Source of the DNA: Bacillus thermotolerans
GTDB taxonomy: Bacteria; Bacillota; Bacilli; Bacillales; Domibacillaceae
Assembly: GCF_000812025.2 (NCBI RefSeq)
Contig: NZ_JWJE02000012.1
Span: 28,494 to 92,493 of the forward strand
Reading direction: 5' to 3'
DNA: 64,000 nucleotides
Part shown: positions 1-9,621 of the stretch, one piece after another
Numbering within the stretch: the first letter of the stretch is position 1
How the letters are laid out: each line of letters begins with the position of its first letter
Notes under the pieces: generated by a model
What the model saw: the letters and a program-made list of their open reading frames with translations, nothing else
What the model was told of the DNA's origin: nothing
The model's database searches: none
Program-made: the position numbers and the translations under genes

Positions 1-906
1 GTCATATCCTTTCAGCTCGTCAGCTACATTGATCACTCCACCTGCATTAATCACGTAGTCAGGCGCATAAAGAATTCCACGCTCGTGCAATTCATCGCCA
101 TCGCTGTTTTCCTTCAGCTGGTTATTCGCGGACCCTGCTACCACTTTGGCTTTCAGCTGCGGAATAGTCGTTGAATTAATAATAGCTCCCAGCGCACACG
201 GGGCGAAAATATCAGCCTGCACACTATAAATGTCCGACGGGTCCACCGCTTCAGCTCCGAACTCATCGACAGCCCTTTGAACAGCCTCTTTATTAATATC
301 AGTTACAATCAGCTTTGCGCCTTCATTGTGCAGGTGGCGGCATAGATGGTAAGCTACATTTCCCACTCCCTGCACGGCAACGGTTATTCCCTTTAATGAA
401 TCTGTACCGAATGCTTCTTTTGAAGCCGCCTTCATGCCAACAAAGCAGCCATAAGCGGTAATAGGAGAAGGATTGCCTGAGGAGCCAAATGCTGGAGAAA
501 TGCCGGTGACGTAATCTGTTTCCTCATGAATAATGTCCATATCTTCTACGCTGGTCCCTACATCCTCCGCAGTAATATAACGGCCATTCAACCCTTGGAT
601 ATAGCGGCCGAATGCCCTAAACATCTCTTCATTTTTGTCCTTGCGCGGATCACCGATAATCACCGCTTTCCCACCGCCAAGGTTGAGCCCGGCAGCTGCA
701 TTTTTATATGTCATGCCTCTTGCCAGGCGGAGAGCATCCTCAATCGCTGCTTCCTCTGAATCATACGTCCACATTCTTGTTCCCCCGAGAGCCGGGCCTA
801 GTGTTGTATCATGAATAGCTATTACAGCCTGTAGCCCCGAAGCCTCATCCTGGCAAAATACTAATTGTTCGTAGTCATAGTTCTTCATATATTTGAAAAT
901 CTCCAT
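1..906 (-). CDS. bcd: Leucine dehydrogenase, partial (3' end beyond window)
   Basis: NAD-dependent oxidative deamination of leucine, valine and isoleucine to branched 2-oxo acids, the first step feeding branched-chain fatty-acid precursors. 302 codons are present of about 364 usual, so the C-terminal part lies before base 1. Visible landmarks are GGTRMWT near residue 40, the catalytic-lysine segment [15 protein letters not shown] near residue 80, the [14 protein letters not shown] loop and the Rossmann motif [15 protein letters not shown]. The ATG at 906-904 has GGAGGATCC upstream. It sits directly behind a sigma-54 promoter and bkdR, so control by that activator is inferred. The family also holds Phe and Val dehydrogenases, but the loop sequences fit leucine dehydrogenase best. 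Confidence 0.95.
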   Translation of the reverse strand, partial: MEIFKYMKNYDYEQLVFCQDEASGLQAVIAIHDTTLGPALGGTRMWTYDSEEAAIEDALRLARGMTYKNAAAGLNLGGGKAVIIGDPRKDKNEEMFRAFGRYIQGLNGRYITAEDVGTSVEDMDIIHEETDYVTGISPAFGSSGNPSPITAYGCFVGMKAASKEAFGTDSLKGITVAVQGVGNVAYHLCRHLHNEGAKLIVTDINKEAVQRAVDEFGAEAVDPSDIYSVQADIFAPCALGAIINSTTIPQLKAKVVAGSANNQLKENSDGDELHERGILYAPDYVINAGGVINVADELKGYD

Positions 907-960
907 CACGGATCCTCCTCGCTGAATGATTCGATGAAATAAATGGCTTTGCTATTTACA

Positions 961-977
961 AGCAAGTAACATGCCAA
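961..977 (-). promoter_or_regulatory. Sigma-54 (-24/-12) promoter of bcd
   Basis: On the minus strand the bases read TTGGCATGTTACTTGCT, with GG and GC separated by exactly ten bases, matching the SigL consensus TTGGCAC-N5-TTGCA closely. It lies about 55 bases before the bcd start and just downstream of bkdR, whose product is a sigma-54 activator. Confidence 0.85.
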
Positions 978-1045
978 TCCTATTCTTTGATTTTTCACTT
1001 ATTTTTCAGAAAATTGTCTGCAATTTCTTTCTTACTATGCAACAC

Positions 1046-1067
1046 TTTGCAGGCATATTATTGCAAA
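1046..1067. promoter_or_regulatory. Candidate upstream activator site for BkdR
   Basis: A perfect inverted repeat TTTGCA-N10-TGCAAA lies about 70-90 bases upstream of the sigma-54 promoter and overlaps the bkdR stop codon. Further TGCAA copies are at 1019-1023 and 1038-1042. The position suits an enhancer for a sigma-54 activator; binding by BkdR is inference only. Confidence 0.35.
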
Positions 1068-3118
1068 TTATATTTTCCCAGCTTATAGTACAAGCTCCTA
1101 ACTGAAATATTTAAGTCTTTTGCTGTGGCTGTTTTGTTCCCTTGATTCCTTGCTAAAGCGGTCTTGAGGATTTGCTCTTCATATTCATCCATGAGCTGCT
1201 GTAAAGAGGTGCCTTTATGAAAGGCTTCTAGAGGGCGTGCTTGATCGTTCTGTCTTTGTTCACCTTCCTGTCCATGCAGCAAGGATAACGCATGAGCATC
1301 AATCAGCTTATCGCTGTAGCTGAGAAAAATCATCGCTCTTCCTAACACATTTTCCAATTCACGAACATTTCCCGGCCATGAATAGTTCATCAGTATCTCC
1401 ATTGCTTCAGGAGTTAAGCCTTCAACACTCCTCCCATAATCCTGATTAATCTTAGCAATGAGCCGTTCGCATAGCAGTGGAATGTCTTCCTTCCGATTAC
1501 GCAGAGGTGGGATCTGTATAGGCATGCGGTTCAGGCGGTAATATAAATCCTCACGGAATGCTCCCTCCGCCATTGCCTTCTCCAAATTTACATTCGTCGC
1601 GGCGATGACACGAACATTTACATCAATTGCCTTCGTACCTCCTACCCTGACAATCTCCTGCTCCTGAAGTACCCGTAACAGCTTAGCCTGCATACTGGCA
1701 TTCAATTCACCGATTTCATCTAAAAATATACTGCCATTGTGAGCCTCCTCAAACAGCCCCCTCTTTCCACCGCGCCTAGCCCCTGAAAAAGCACCATCTT
1801 CATAGCCGAACAATTCACTTTCTAATAAAGATTCAGACAGCGCCGCACAATTTACGCGGACGAACTTATTGTAGCGCCGGCTGCTGGCATTATGGATAGC
1901 ATGTGCAAACAATTCCTTGCCTGTGCCTGATTCTCCTCGTAGCAGCACTGTTGCAGGGGTATTGGCGCCGGCTTTCGCCTGTTCCACCGCTATTTTCATC
2001 TCATCCGAATCGCCGATAATTTCTTCAAACGTATACTTTGCTTCCAGCGTTCTAATGATTTGTCTGGCACGGTCCAACTGTTTAGTAAGGGTCTGAATTT
2101 CGGTCAAGTCATGAATAACCCCTACACTGCCCTTCAGCTTATCATCCACAATAATAGGGGCGACGTTTACGACTACTTCCTTTTTCTTCGGACCTACATA
2201 CATCTTCACTCCGCGTACAGGCTTCTTGCTGGCCAGTACTTGTAAGTGCACACTTTCTCCCTCTGAAATATCAATTGTTGCCGGCTTGCCAATCACCTCT
2301 TCCTTGCTGAGGCCAGTCAGCCTGGTGTAGGCTGGGTTAATCATCAATCCTCTTCCCTGCTCATCAACAACCGATATAGCATCATCGCTGGAGGAAATAA
2401 TCGCTTCGAGCATAGTCTGTATTTCTTTTAAGTTAGTGACTTCTTTTGCCAGCTCAACCACCTTAGTAATGTCGCGAAACAAGGCTAGAGCACCAATTAC
2501 TTCTTCTTCCTCCGTTACCATTGGGAAACGAGACACAATAATGGCCGCTCCTTCTGACAGTTTATGCTCCCGGTTGAATTCTGCCTTTCTCGATTGAAGG
2601 ACCTCCGGCAGCCGGCTATATGGAATGATCTCTGTAATCGGCTGACCAAGAGCCTGATCCTTCGAAATTCCTAACATGCGTGCAGCGCTTTCATTAAATA
2701 AGATAATCCTTTCCTCGCGGTCGATAACGACCATTCCTTCATCGATCGACTCAAAGATAGTACGATACTGATAAGACTGATGCCTAAGCTGTTTAATCAG
2801 TGTTTCTTTTTGCAGAAGAAGCTGGGACAGCAAATAAGCAATGGAACCCGGGATTACAACTGCTTCGGGCACCTGCTTTCGAATCTCATAGAATACTTGG
2901 CTATCACCCGTCACTTCAATAATGAGATCAGGCTTTCGACTGATGAAGTCTCTCCAATCCCTGCCCGTTTCTATATGACAGCTTTTGGCAAGATGGAGAG
3001 CTGGCGCTTGCTCATTAACATCAGTGATGGCCATTACTTGTAACACCTGGCTGTCTCTCAGGATCTTTAATATAGATAAACCGCCTTGCCCGCCCCCCAC
3101 AATTAGCGCTGTTTGCAT
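1058..3118 (-). CDS. bkdR: Sigma-54-dependent activator of branched-chain catabolism (BkdR type)
   Basis: Enhancer-binding regulator of 686 residues. The N-terminus has a Rossmann-like GGGQGG start (residues 4-9), followed by two PAS domains (about 115-215 and 235-345), a AAA+ domain with Walker A GESGTGKE (about residue 390), the sigma-54 contact loop as GAFSGA, and a Fis-type helix-turn-helix in the last 45 residues ([20 protein letters not shown]). The ATG has AGGAGGGAGA just upstream. Its location next to a -24/-12 promoter in front of bcd supports a BkdR role, that is, activation of branched-chain amino acid degradation together with SigL. The ligand sensed by the PAS or N-terminal domain cannot be read from sequence. 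Confidence 0.9.
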   Translation of the reverse strand: MQTALIVGGGQGGLSILKILRDSQVLQVMAITDVNEQAPALHLAKSCHIETGRDWRDFISRKPDLIIEVTGDSQVFYEIRKQVPEAVVIPGSIAYLLSQLLLQKETLIKQLRHQSYQYRTIFESIDEGMVVIDREERIILFNESAARMLGISKDQALGQPITEIIPYSRLPEVLQSRKAEFNREHKLSEGAAIIVSRFPMVTEEEEVIGALALFRDITKVVELAKEVTNLKEIQTMLEAIISSSDDAISVVDEQGRGLMINPAYTRLTGLSKEEVIGKPATIDISEGESVHLQVLASKKPVRGVKMYVGPKKKEVVVNVAPIIVDDKLKGSVGVIHDLTEIQTLTKQLDRARQIIRTLEAKYTFEEIIGDSDEMKIAVEQAKAGANTPATVLLRGESGTGKELFAHAIHNASSRRYNKFVRVNCAALSESLLESELFGYEDGAFSGARRGGKRGLFEEAHNGSIFLDEIGELNASMQAKLLRVLQEQEIVRVGGTKAIDVNVRVIAATNVNLEKAMAEGAFREDLYYRLNRMPIQIPPLRNRKEDIPLLCERLIAKINQDYGRSVEGLTPEAMEILMNYSWPGNVRELENVLGRAMIFLSYSDKLIDAHALSLLHGQEGEQRQNDQARPLEAFHKGTSLQQLMDEYEEQILKTALARNQGNKTATAKDLNISVRSLYYKLGKYNLQ

Positions 3119-3183
3119 CTATCTCCCTCCTTTTCGCTGCCTTTATACTCTTTATATTACCAGTTTATAAGACTTGGTCATAC

Positions 3184-3211
3184 TTGACAAATTTAACAGG
3201 TAGGATATCAT
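3184..3211 (+). promoter_or_regulatory. Sigma-A promoter for the DUF2627 gene
   Basis: TTGACA (3184-3189) and TATCAT (3206-3211) are separated by 16 bases, about 30 bases before the start codon of the following gene. Confidence 0.6.
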
Positions 3212-3242
3212 TTTCATGTATAAACCTTTAAGGAGCAATTCA

Positions 3243-3476
3243 ATGATTCGACTTGTGGCATTATTAATATTAGTCATTCCCGGCATCCTGGCGATGCTTG
3301 GCATTAAGCTGATGCGGGATATGTTATTTGGAATCTTACAATCTCCTTTTCCATTTTTGTGGCTCCAGTTTATCGTCGGCCTGCTGTTATTCCTCGGAGG
3401 TCTAGGGTTCATTGGGGGGTTCCTTTTCCGGCGTGACCAGCGAAACAACAAAGTACAGGATCGCTTTAAAAAATAA
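3243..3476 (+). CDS. DUF2627 family small membrane protein
   Basis: A 77-residue protein of unknown function with two hydrophobic segments (about residues 2-20 and 35-58) and a basic tail (RRDQRNNKVQDRFKK). The ATG at 3243 is chosen because AAGGAG lies seven bases upstream; an in-frame ATG at 3216 has no such site. Genes of this family sit beside bkdR and the phosphodiesterase gene in related bacilli. It is transcribed divergently from bkdR and convergently with the next gene, sharing a terminator. Confidence 0.75.
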   Translation: MIRLVALLILVIPGILAMLGIKLMRDMLFGILQSPFPFLWLQFIVGLLLFLGGLGFIGGFLFRRDQRNNKVQDRFKK

Positions 3477-3477
3477 A

Positions 3478-3526
3478 GGCTTCTCGCATGTCGGTTATGC
3501 CAACACGCGAGAAGCCTTTATTTTTT
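3478..3526. terminator. Bidirectional rho-independent terminator
   Basis: Stem GGCTTCTCGC (3478-3487) with GCGAGAAGCC (3507-3516), T-rich on the right. It lies between the convergent DUF2627 gene and the glycerophosphodiesterase gene. Confidence 0.8.
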
Positions 3527-3566
3527 ATCTATGGAAAGTTTACTTTATTTCTTGCCCGGCTGATTT

Positions 3567-4301
3567 CTATTGATTTCTCAAACCCTGCCTAATGGCTAAA
3601 GCTGTTTGTGGGTCATCGGTAAAAATGGCTGAGCAGCCTTTTTCCATGAATCGTTTCATTTGCTTTGTTTTATTCACAGTGTAAGGGCGAATCGATAAAC
3701 CTGCGCTGAGCGTCTCCTCAATAACCCCGTCCTTCACCGTTCGAATGTTAGGATGGATCGCCTGTGCCCGGATGGCTTCTGCATACTTCCACGGCATATA
3801 TAGATGCGAGGAGTATAGAACAGCCGTCTCTATATCCGGTGCAATCTGACGCATGCGGGTAAGGGAATAGTGGTTAAAAGATGAAATGATCACCCGTTCC
3901 TCATAGTTAAACTGACGGATAAGAGCAAGAACCTTCTCCTCTATGCCTTCATAATCAAATTCATTATTTTTCAACTCGACATTACAGATTAACTCATTGC
4001 CTGTCATCCATTCAAATACATCCTCAAGCAACGGAAGGCCGGTATCAACTGTCACATTAGGAAATTTGCGGTTAGCCTGGAGACGAGCTAGGTCTTTCCA
4101 CTCCCAATCCTTTACAAACCCGCGTCCATTAGTTGTTCTTTCCAGCTTTTCATCGTGAATAACAACGAGGCGTCCATCCTTCGTCAGCTGAACATCCAGT
4201 TCAATGCCATCCGCTCCCACTCTTTCTGCTGCTTTAAAAGCCGACATCGTGTTTTCAGGCGCAGCAGCCGAGAAGCCTCGATGAGCAAAAATAGCCGTCA
4301 T
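3567..4301 (-). CDS. yqiK: Glycerophosphodiester phosphodiesterase
   Basis: Hydrolyses glycerophosphodiesters to glycerol-3-phosphate and an alcohol. The 244-residue protein begins MTAIFAHRGFS and shows the GDPD signature: HRG near residue 8, ELDVQLTKDG with the metal-binding acidic residues near 42, then VIHD and a C-terminal IFTDDP. The ATG at 4301 follows AAAGGG at a proper distance; an upstream in-frame ATG would add 32 residues absent from the family. No signal peptide is evident, so a cytoplasmic enzyme is likely. It stands alone with its own promoter. Confidence 0.88.
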   Translation of the reverse strand: MTAIFAHRGFSAAAPENTMSAFKAAERVGADGIELDVQLTKDGRLVVIHDEKLERTTNGRGFVKDWEWKDLARLQANRKFPNVTVDTGLPLLEDVFEWMTGNELICNVELKNNEFDYEGIEEKVLALIRQFNYEERVIISSFNHYSLTRMRQIAPDIETAVLYSSHLYMPWKYAEAIRAQAIHPNIRTVKDGVIEETLSAGLSIRPYTVNKTKQMKRFMEKGCSAIFTDDPQTALAIRQGLRNQ

Positions 4302-4466
4302 CTGTACACACCCTTTGAACATACTTTTCCTTGCAAAGATAATAAAAGCTGGCCGATTGATGACTCCTTGCCCTTTCAATAAGTTATATGATCCCATTTT
4401 TCATTTATTTACGGCCATGGGAATAAATTTAGGGCTCAAAACCAATTCTCAAGCTCTATTTTAGCA

Positions 4467-4494
4467 TCTATATGAACGAATAAAAAGCTGTCAA
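4467..4494 (-). promoter_or_regulatory. Sigma-A promoter for yqiK
   Basis: On the minus strand TTGACA (4494-4489) and TATAGA (4472-4467) are 16 bases apart, followed by a 166-base leader. Confidence 0.55.
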
Positions 4495-4672
4495 CCATAC
4501 GGCAAATTCCGCTTTCATCTGCCTGCTGTTCAGCTTTCCTGAAACTTTTTAAAAAAACTCCCTTGTTTGCATGTATGTATTGACTAATATAAACATCCCT
4601 TTTTTGAATTTTTCACATAATGAATTTAAAAAAATATGCTTTAACTGTTAGCTTCCATTTCATCACACAGCA

Positions 4673-4707
4673 AAAGGCCAATGAATCGCTTACATTCATT
4701 GGCCTTT
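4673..4707 (-). terminator. Hairpin downstream of spo0A
   Basis: A perfect 14-base stem, AAAGGCCAATGAAT (4673-4686) with its complement (4694-4707) and a seven-base loop. The T-run on the spo0A side is short, so termination is likely but not certain. Confidence 0.6.
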
Positions 4708-4793
4708 AAGCAATGATTTTATTGATTGAGCATAGACTTTTCAGTACAACTAATAAGAATTAGCTGCCGTTATTTATATTATTCCTTACCCTT

Positions 4794-5585
4794 TCAAGAA
4801 GCCTTATGCTCCAGTCTTAATTTGTCTGCCACCATCGCGATGAATTCAGAGTTCGTCGGCTTCGCTTTCGTCATAGAAACGGTGTAGCCAAACAAGCTGG
4901 AAATGGAGTCGATATTTCCACGGCTCCATGCAACTTCGATCGCGTGACGGATAGCCCGCTCTACACGGCTCGCTGTTGTATTATATTTCTTCGCAATGTC
5001 CGGATATAATACTTTCGTGATCGAACCAAGCAATTCAATATCGTTGTATACCATGGAAATAGCTTCACGCAAGTACATATACCCTTTAATGTGCGCTGGC
5101 ACCCCAATCTCATGAATGATATTTGTAATGCTTGCATCCAGGTTCACTGCTTTTCTTTCCACTGGCTTCCCTGCGCCCTGGAAAGAATGCTGGGCAAAAG
5201 AGCGGCCCTTTCCGCTTACCTGGCGGATATGATTGAAGAGACTTTCTATATCAAACGGCTTTAGCATAAAATATGAAGCACCGAGTTCTACGGCTTTCTT
5301 CGTTACATCTTCCTGTCCAAAGGCTGTCAGCATAATAACACTTGGCACTGGATCAAGAGACAAGTCTCGCATTTTCTCAAGCACAGCCAATCCGTCTACA
5401 TGCGGCATGATAATATCTAAAATTAATACATCTGGCTTAGCTTCCGTCAGCATTTGCAGACATTCTTGCCCGTTATTCGCCTTCCCTGCAACTTCCATAT
5501 CCTCTTGAGAAGAGATATACTCCTCCATCATTTTCACCAGGTCTAAATTATCGTCTACAATCGCCACTCTAATTTTGTCTGCCAT
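4794..5585 (-). CDS. spo0A: Sporulation master response regulator Spo0A
   Basis: Transcription factor that commits the cell to sporulation when phosphorylated through the phosphorelay. From the ATG at 5585 (GGGAGG eight bases upstream) it has 263 residues against 267 in B. subtilis. The receiver domain shows D11-D12, phospho-acceptor D57 (VLILDIIMP) and the conserved lysine in MLKPF. The C-terminal effector domain keeps the DNA-recognition helix [19 protein letters not shown]. It lies downstream of spoIVB as in other bacilli. Two Spo0A boxes upstream point to autoregulation. Confidence 0.98.
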   Translation of the reverse strand: MADKIRVAIVDDNLDLVKMMEEYISSQEDMEVAGKANNGQECLQMLTEAKPDVLILDIIMPHVDGLAVLEKMRDLSLDPVPSVIMLTAFGQEDVTKKAVELGASYFMLKPFDIESLFNHIRQVSGKGRSFAQHSFQGAGKPVERKAVNLDASITNIIHEIGVPAHIKGYMYLREAISMVYNDIELLGSITKVLYPDIAKKYNTTASRVERAIRHAIEVAWSRGNIDSISSLFGYTVSMTKAKPTNSEFIAMVADKLRLEHKAS

Positions 5586-5643
5586 TTTATATTCCTCCCA
5601 CTTTTCGTCCGTGTTATTCCTATTGTACACCTATTGTAATAAC

Positions 5644-5723
5644 TTTTTCGACAAGGGGAAATGATTTCCTTCAAAATTTAATAATATATATTTTCTTCGT
5701 CGGTATCTCTATATTTTCGACAA
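5644..5723 (-). promoter_or_regulatory. spo0A control region: two 0A boxes and a SigH-like promoter
   Basis: The Spo0A-binding heptamer context TTGTCGAA occurs on the minus strand at 5654-5647 and 5723-5716, both perfect. A SigH-like -35 (AAGGAAAT, 5671-5664) lies before a -10-like TCGAAAA that overlaps the proximal box. This matches the known sporulation-induced promoter of spo0A in arrangement. Confidence 0.65.
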
Positions 5724-5743
5724 AATTCTCATGGTTTTCTACA

Positions 5744-5772
5744 TAAAAAAACAAGCGGGAATCCCCGCTTGT
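5744..5772 (-). terminator. Terminator after spoIVB
   Basis: Stem ACAAGCGGG (5751-5759) with CCCGCTTGT (5764-5772), followed on the minus strand by a run of seven T. Confidence 0.75.
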
Positions 5773-6981
5773 TCAGCTGGCCTTTTGCTCAGCAGCTCCG
5801 TCTAGTGAAATGCCTGCTTCATTCAGCATCCACTCGATATGGACGCCATACCCGCTTGTCGGGTCATTCACGAATACATGCGTTACTGCTCCGATAACTT
5901 TTCCATTTTGAATAATTGGGCTGCCGCTCATCCCTTGCACAATGCCGCCTGTTTTTTCCAGCAGCTTTTTATCTGTAATTTTGATGACCATGCCTTTTGT
6001 TGCTGGATGTTTTTGAGGAATCGTGCTGACAACCTCTACGTCATAAGACTCAACTTTGTTTTCATTCACAACGGTTAATATCTTGGCAGGTCCTTCTTTC
6101 ACTTCATGAGATAAAGCAACTGGATAAGATTTTTTATCCATATCTTTCGGGAGAGGTGAGCTCAATTGGCCAAAGATGCCGAAAGCGCTGTTTTTTGTAA
6201 TATTTCCGAGCCCTTTCCGATCAGCTGAAAATTGAGCCAGCTTCTCTCCAGGGTTGCCATTGCGCCCCTTCTCAATAGATGTAACTGTAGAATTGACAAT
6301 TTCTCCATCCTGGGCCACAATGGGCTTTCTTGTATCTGCGTCTGCAATGACATGACCAAGCGCCCCGTATTTCATCGAATTTGGTTCATAAAATGTTAAT
6401 GTTCCGATACCGGTAGCCGAATCACGGATGTAGAGCCCTAATTTATAAGAAGGCTCATCCTTTCCTTTTAAAGGGTGAAGCTTCGTTTCAATTTCTTCTT
6501 TATTACGTTTAATCGTAATATCCAGCGATTCATTCGCTTCACCTGCTTCTTGAACAAGCGGACTGATATCTTGAGTTCGCTCCACTTTCTTGCCGTTTAC
6601 TTTTGTAATAATATCTCCAATGCGGATATCCGCCTTTTCACCGGGGGATTGCTGGCCATCGCCTGTTTCAATTAAATGATGCCCAACAACAAGCACCCCG
6701 ACTGTGTTAAGCTTAATACCAATTGACTGACCACCCGGAATCACTCGAATCGTATTCGATTCTGTTTTCTTCTCTTTACTCGCCGTTAAACCGGCTAGTT
6801 GCAAAAGCGTATCTGATTGATCCGTTGCGTCGTGCGAAAAAGCAAGTACGTCCTCTTTTTCGGGACTTTTTATGCTCTCTGCATGAGCTTGACTTATAAA
6901 AAGAGGAATCATTAAACACAATAGTAAGGAAACAAGGAGAATTCCACCAGTTATTATGCGACGATTTGCATATTTGCTCAA
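5773..6981 (-). CDS. spoIVB: SpoIVB serine peptidase (sigma-K checkpoint)
   Basis: Forespore protease that cleaves SpoIVFA and so releases pro-sigma-K processing in the mother cell. Order: an N-terminal membrane anchor (about residues 10-35), a PDZ domain with the GVLVVGH and [10 protein letters not shown] segments (about 85-165), and the S55-type protease domain with histidine in GALGHVIAD and the serine in [11 protein letters not shown]. An in-frame GTG at 6990 sits too close to the AGGAG ribosome site; the TTG at 6981 is nine bases from it and is preferred, giving 402 residues. Upstream of spo0A, as is normal. Confidence 0.93.
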   Translation of the reverse strand: MSKYANRRIITGGILLVSLLLCLMIPLFISQAHAESIKSPEKEDVLAFSHDATDQSDTLLQLAGLTASKEKKTESNTIRVIPGGQSIGIKLNTVGVLVVGHHLIETGDGQQSPGEKADIRIGDIITKVNGKKVERTQDISPLVQEAGEANESLDITIKRNKEEIETKLHPLKGKDEPSYKLGLYIRDSATGIGTLTFYEPNSMKYGALGHVIADADTRKPIVAQDGEIVNSTVTSIEKGRNGNPGEKLAQFSADRKGLGNITKNSAFGIFGQLSSPLPKDMDKKSYPVALSHEVKEGPAKILTVVNENKVESYDVEVVSTIPQKHPATKGMVIKITDKKLLEKTGGIVQGMSGSPIIQNGKVIGAVTHVFVNDPTSGYGVHIEWMLNEAGISLDGAAEQKAS

Positions 6982-7106
6982 ACTTTTCACTCTCCTCGCT
7001 TCTAGGTAAGCCTAAACTGCCGGCTATTAATACTTTCTCCTTGAAGCGGGCCATTTATTACGAAAAAGCTGCCCTGAGTTGGGGGCTGCTGACATGGAAA
7101 AACAAG

Positions 7107-7138
7107 AAAAAACAGCCCTTCTTTAACAGGCTGTTTTT
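7107..7138 (-). terminator. Terminator after the MgtC-family gene
   Basis: Stem AAACAGCC with GGCTGTTT around an eleven-base loop, followed on the minus strand by a T-run. The left arm (in transcript order) overlaps the stop codon. Confidence 0.75.
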
Positions 7139-7829
7139 ACAATGCTTCCATTTCAACGCTAATAACATGATCAATTTGCTTTAGCTGATAATATACATCC
7201 GTGGTGTACAGCTTTTCATTGACCAATACCTGCAGATCCATCTGGATATGGTCACTGTCCTTTATGTCTTTCACCCGGACTTTATATGCCTTCATTCCTT
7301 TTTGCTTCATCTGTTTTAAAATATCAGTCATCTTCTCCTCATTATCCACAACGACCTTTACCTTCAACTGCTTTTCCGTTAAGGTTTTCGGTCCAATCCA
7401 TTTAATGATGATGGGGAAAAGCTCCACGCTGATGATCATTAAACAAGTTGAAATAATGGCCTCCATCCAAAAACCGGCTCCACAGGCAATTCCGATGGCG
7501 CCCGCTCCCCAGACAATGGCCGCTGTCGTCAAGCCAGAAATAATATCATTATTTCTGCGCAAAATAACACCAGCCCCAATGAAACCAATACCCGAAACGA
7601 TTTGCGCCGCCAGCCGAAGAGGATCCATTGGTTTCTCATACGCCACAGCATAATGATCGGCCGCATCAATGGATACGTCTGTTAGTAAGCAGCTCATAAT
7701 ACCAATAACGACACAAGTTTTTAGGCCAAGCGGCTTTTTCTTAATTTCCCGCTCCAGTCCAATCACCATCGATAAAACGGTAGCGATGGCTAAATTAAAA
7801 ATAAAATCAATTACCCCAACAGATATCAT
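7137..7829 (-). CDS. MgtC/SapB family membrane protein
   Basis: 230 residues. An N-terminal domain of about four membrane segments carries the family's GLEREIKKKPLGLKT and GIGFIGAGVILR motifs (about residues 23-40 and 80-92), followed by a soluble ACT-like C-terminal domain (about 155-230). MgtC relatives are linked to magnesium limitation and regulate membrane energetics in some pathogens; the substrate here is unknown. The ATG has GGAAGGAGAAGGGG upstream. It sits between spoIVB and recN, which are neighbours in B. subtilis, so it looks like an insertion into the conserved order. It has its own terminator. Confidence 0.85.
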   Translation of the reverse strand: MISVGVIDFIFNLAIATVLSMVIGLEREIKKKPLGLKTCVVIGIMSCLLTDVSIDAADHYAVAYEKPMDPLRLAAQIVSGIGFIGAGVILRRNNDIISGLTTAAIVWGAGAIGIACGAGFWMEAIISTCLMIISVELFPIIIKWIGPKTLTEKQLKVKVVVDNEEKMTDILKQMKQKGMKAYKVRVKDIKDSDHIQMDLQVLVNEKLYTTDVYYQLKQIDHVISVEMEAL

Positions 7830-7868
7830 TCCCCTTCTCCTTCCGCTCGCAGACCAATATGTGATTAG

Positions 7869-7897
7869 AAAAAAGCCGCTTTAAACAGCAGCTTTTT
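7869..7897 (-). terminator. Terminator after recN
   Basis: Stem AAAAAGCTGC with GCGGCTTTTTT on the minus strand, overlapping the recN stop codon and ending in a T-run. Confidence 0.75.
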
Positions 7898-9605
7898 AGC
7901 TTATTTTCAAGGAAGCAGCCAAATCCAGCAATTCCTTCGCATGCTGCTTCGTCAAATCTGTCATCTCTACACCGGAGATCATGCGTCCAATCTCTCTTAC
8001 CTTTTCTTCATCCTCTAAAGGCTTCACGTTGGTTTTTGTCCGTTCATTCTCCATATGTTTGGAAATGTATAAATGCGTATCCGCCATGGCTGCTACCTGA
8101 GGCAAGTGAGAAATACAAAGCACTTGTGAGTGTACAGCTACTTCATATATCTTCTCGCCAATGGATTGAGCCACACGGCCGCTGACGCCGGTATCCACTT
8201 CATCAAAAATAATAGAGGTAATGCCTTGATGCTTAGAGAAGATGGTCTTAAGCGCCAGCATAATCCGAGACAGCTCTCCTCCGGAAGCTACCTTTGATAA
8301 CGGCTTTAACGGCTCACCAGGGTTGGTGGAAATATAAAATTCCACATCATCAAGCCCATCTTTTCTGAATGCCTTTATTCCTCCCCCTGCCTGGTCCGCG
8401 GTTTCCTTAAACCGAATCTCAAATACCGTCTTATCCATATACAGCTGCTTTAATTCATGGTGAATGGCTTTTGTCAGCTTCTTCGCTGCCTTCTTCCTCC
8501 AATCACTTAGCTGACGGCCTTCTAACAGCAAGTCCTTTTCATAAGCAGCCAGCTCTTTCGTCAGCTTTTCTATGTGGGTCTCCCGATTCGTCAATGTGTC
8601 GATTTCCTCTTCGATCTTCGCGCTGTACTCCAGTACCTCTTCAATGGAGCTTCCGTATTTGCGTTTAAGCTGATTGATTTCCGTAAGCCTTGCTTCGATC
8701 ACATTCAGCCGGTTTGGATCAAACTCCAGCCCGTCCAGTCCTGAACTTAGATGCCGGGCTGCATCTTCTAAAGCATAAAAGCTGTCGGATACCGTTTCGT
8801 AAATAGCCTTATAGGATTCATCCACCTCTGCCGCTGTCTCAAGCTGGGTCATCGCAAGACTGAGATAATCTAATCCTCTGCCTTCTCCGGAAAGAGCACT
8901 CCTGCTGCTCTGTACCGCTTCATATAGCTTCTCAAAGTTGCTCAGCTTTCTCTTTTCTTCAGTTAATTCATTGTCTTCATTCAGCTGAAGCTCTGCTCTC
9001 TGAATTTCAGAAAGCTGAAATTGGAGCAAATCAAGCCGGTGAGCCACTTGCTGTTCGTTTTCACTAAGCTGGCGAATGGTTTTTGCTGTCTGATCGTACC
9101 TTTTATACACCTCTAAATAGCTTTCTTTCGCTTTTAGCACTTCATCCCCGCCAAATTGATCTAACAAATTTAAGTGCCGGCTGGCATCCATCAGCTCCTG
9201 ATGCTCATGCTGCCCATGTATGTCTACGAGGGCTGAACCGATTTCGCGCAAAATAGCAATCGTTACCAGCTTTCCATTTACACGGCAGACGCTTTTTCCA
9301 TTTGTAGATATTTCCCGGCGAATGATGACTGTTTCTTCCTCCACATCAATCCCAAACTGTTGTGCCTTCTCCAAACATGGATGATCTGCACTTTCAATCT
9401 GGAACAACCCTTCAATCTCTGCCTTCTTCTCTCCGTGCCGGACAAATTCAGCGGAGCCCCGCCCGCCGACGAGGAGATGTACAGCATCAATAATAATCGA
9501 CTTCCCCGCCCCCGTCTCACCAGTGAGCACTGTCAGCCCCTTCTCAAGCGATAAATGAAGCTCCTCTATAATAGCAAAATTTCGTATGGATAATTCCTGT
9601 AGCAA
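7896..9605 (-). CDS. recN: DNA repair protein RecN
   Basis: SMC-like ATPase recruited early to double-strand breaks. The 569-residue protein has Walker A GETGAGKS (about residue 30), a long coiled-coil centre (about 155-360) and the C-terminal half of the ATPase with SGGELSRIMLALK and the Walker B segment SIIFDEVDTGVSG. It appears to start at TTG with GAGGTG eight bases upstream. It follows argR closely (16 bases), as in many Firmicutes, and the two are probably co-transcribed. Confidence 0.96.
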   Translation of the reverse strand: MLQELSIRNFAIIEELHLSLEKGLTVLTGETGAGKSIIIDAVHLLVGGRGSAEFVRHGEKKAEIEGLFQIESADHPCLEKAQQFGIDVEEETVIIRREISTNGKSVCRVNGKLVTIAILREIGSALVDIHGQHEHQELMDASRHLNLLDQFGGDEVLKAKESYLEVYKRYDQTAKTIRQLSENEQQVAHRLDLLQFQLSEIQRAELQLNEDNELTEEKRKLSNFEKLYEAVQSSRSALSGEGRGLDYLSLAMTQLETAAEVDESYKAIYETVSDSFYALEDAARHLSSGLDGLEFDPNRLNVIEARLTEINQLKRKYGSSIEEVLEYSAKIEEEIDTLTNRETHIEKLTKELAAYEKDLLLEGRQLSDWRKKAAKKLTKAIHHELKQLYMDKTVFEIRFKETADQAGGGIKAFRKDGLDDVEFYISTNPGEPLKPLSKVASGGELSRIMLALKTIFSKHQGITSIIFDEVDTGVSGRVAQSIGEKIYEVAVHSQVLCISHLPQVAAMADTHLYISKHMENERTKTNVKPLEDEEKVREIGRMISGVEMTDLTKQHAKELLDLAASLKIS

Positions 9606-9621
9606 AATTCATTCACCTCAA

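Larger units (their letters stand above)
4302..4793. other. Intergenic stretch between yqiK and spo0A
   Basis: 492 bases without a supportable gene. It holds the yqiK leader and promoter (4302-4494) and the hairpin after spo0A (4673-4707). The AT-rich remainder shows nothing recognisable. Confidence 0.6.

Noticed and set aside
3130..3190. Sigma-A promoter for bkdR
   Set aside because: TTGTCA and TATAAA are present on the minus strand but only 15 bases apart, too short for a confident call.
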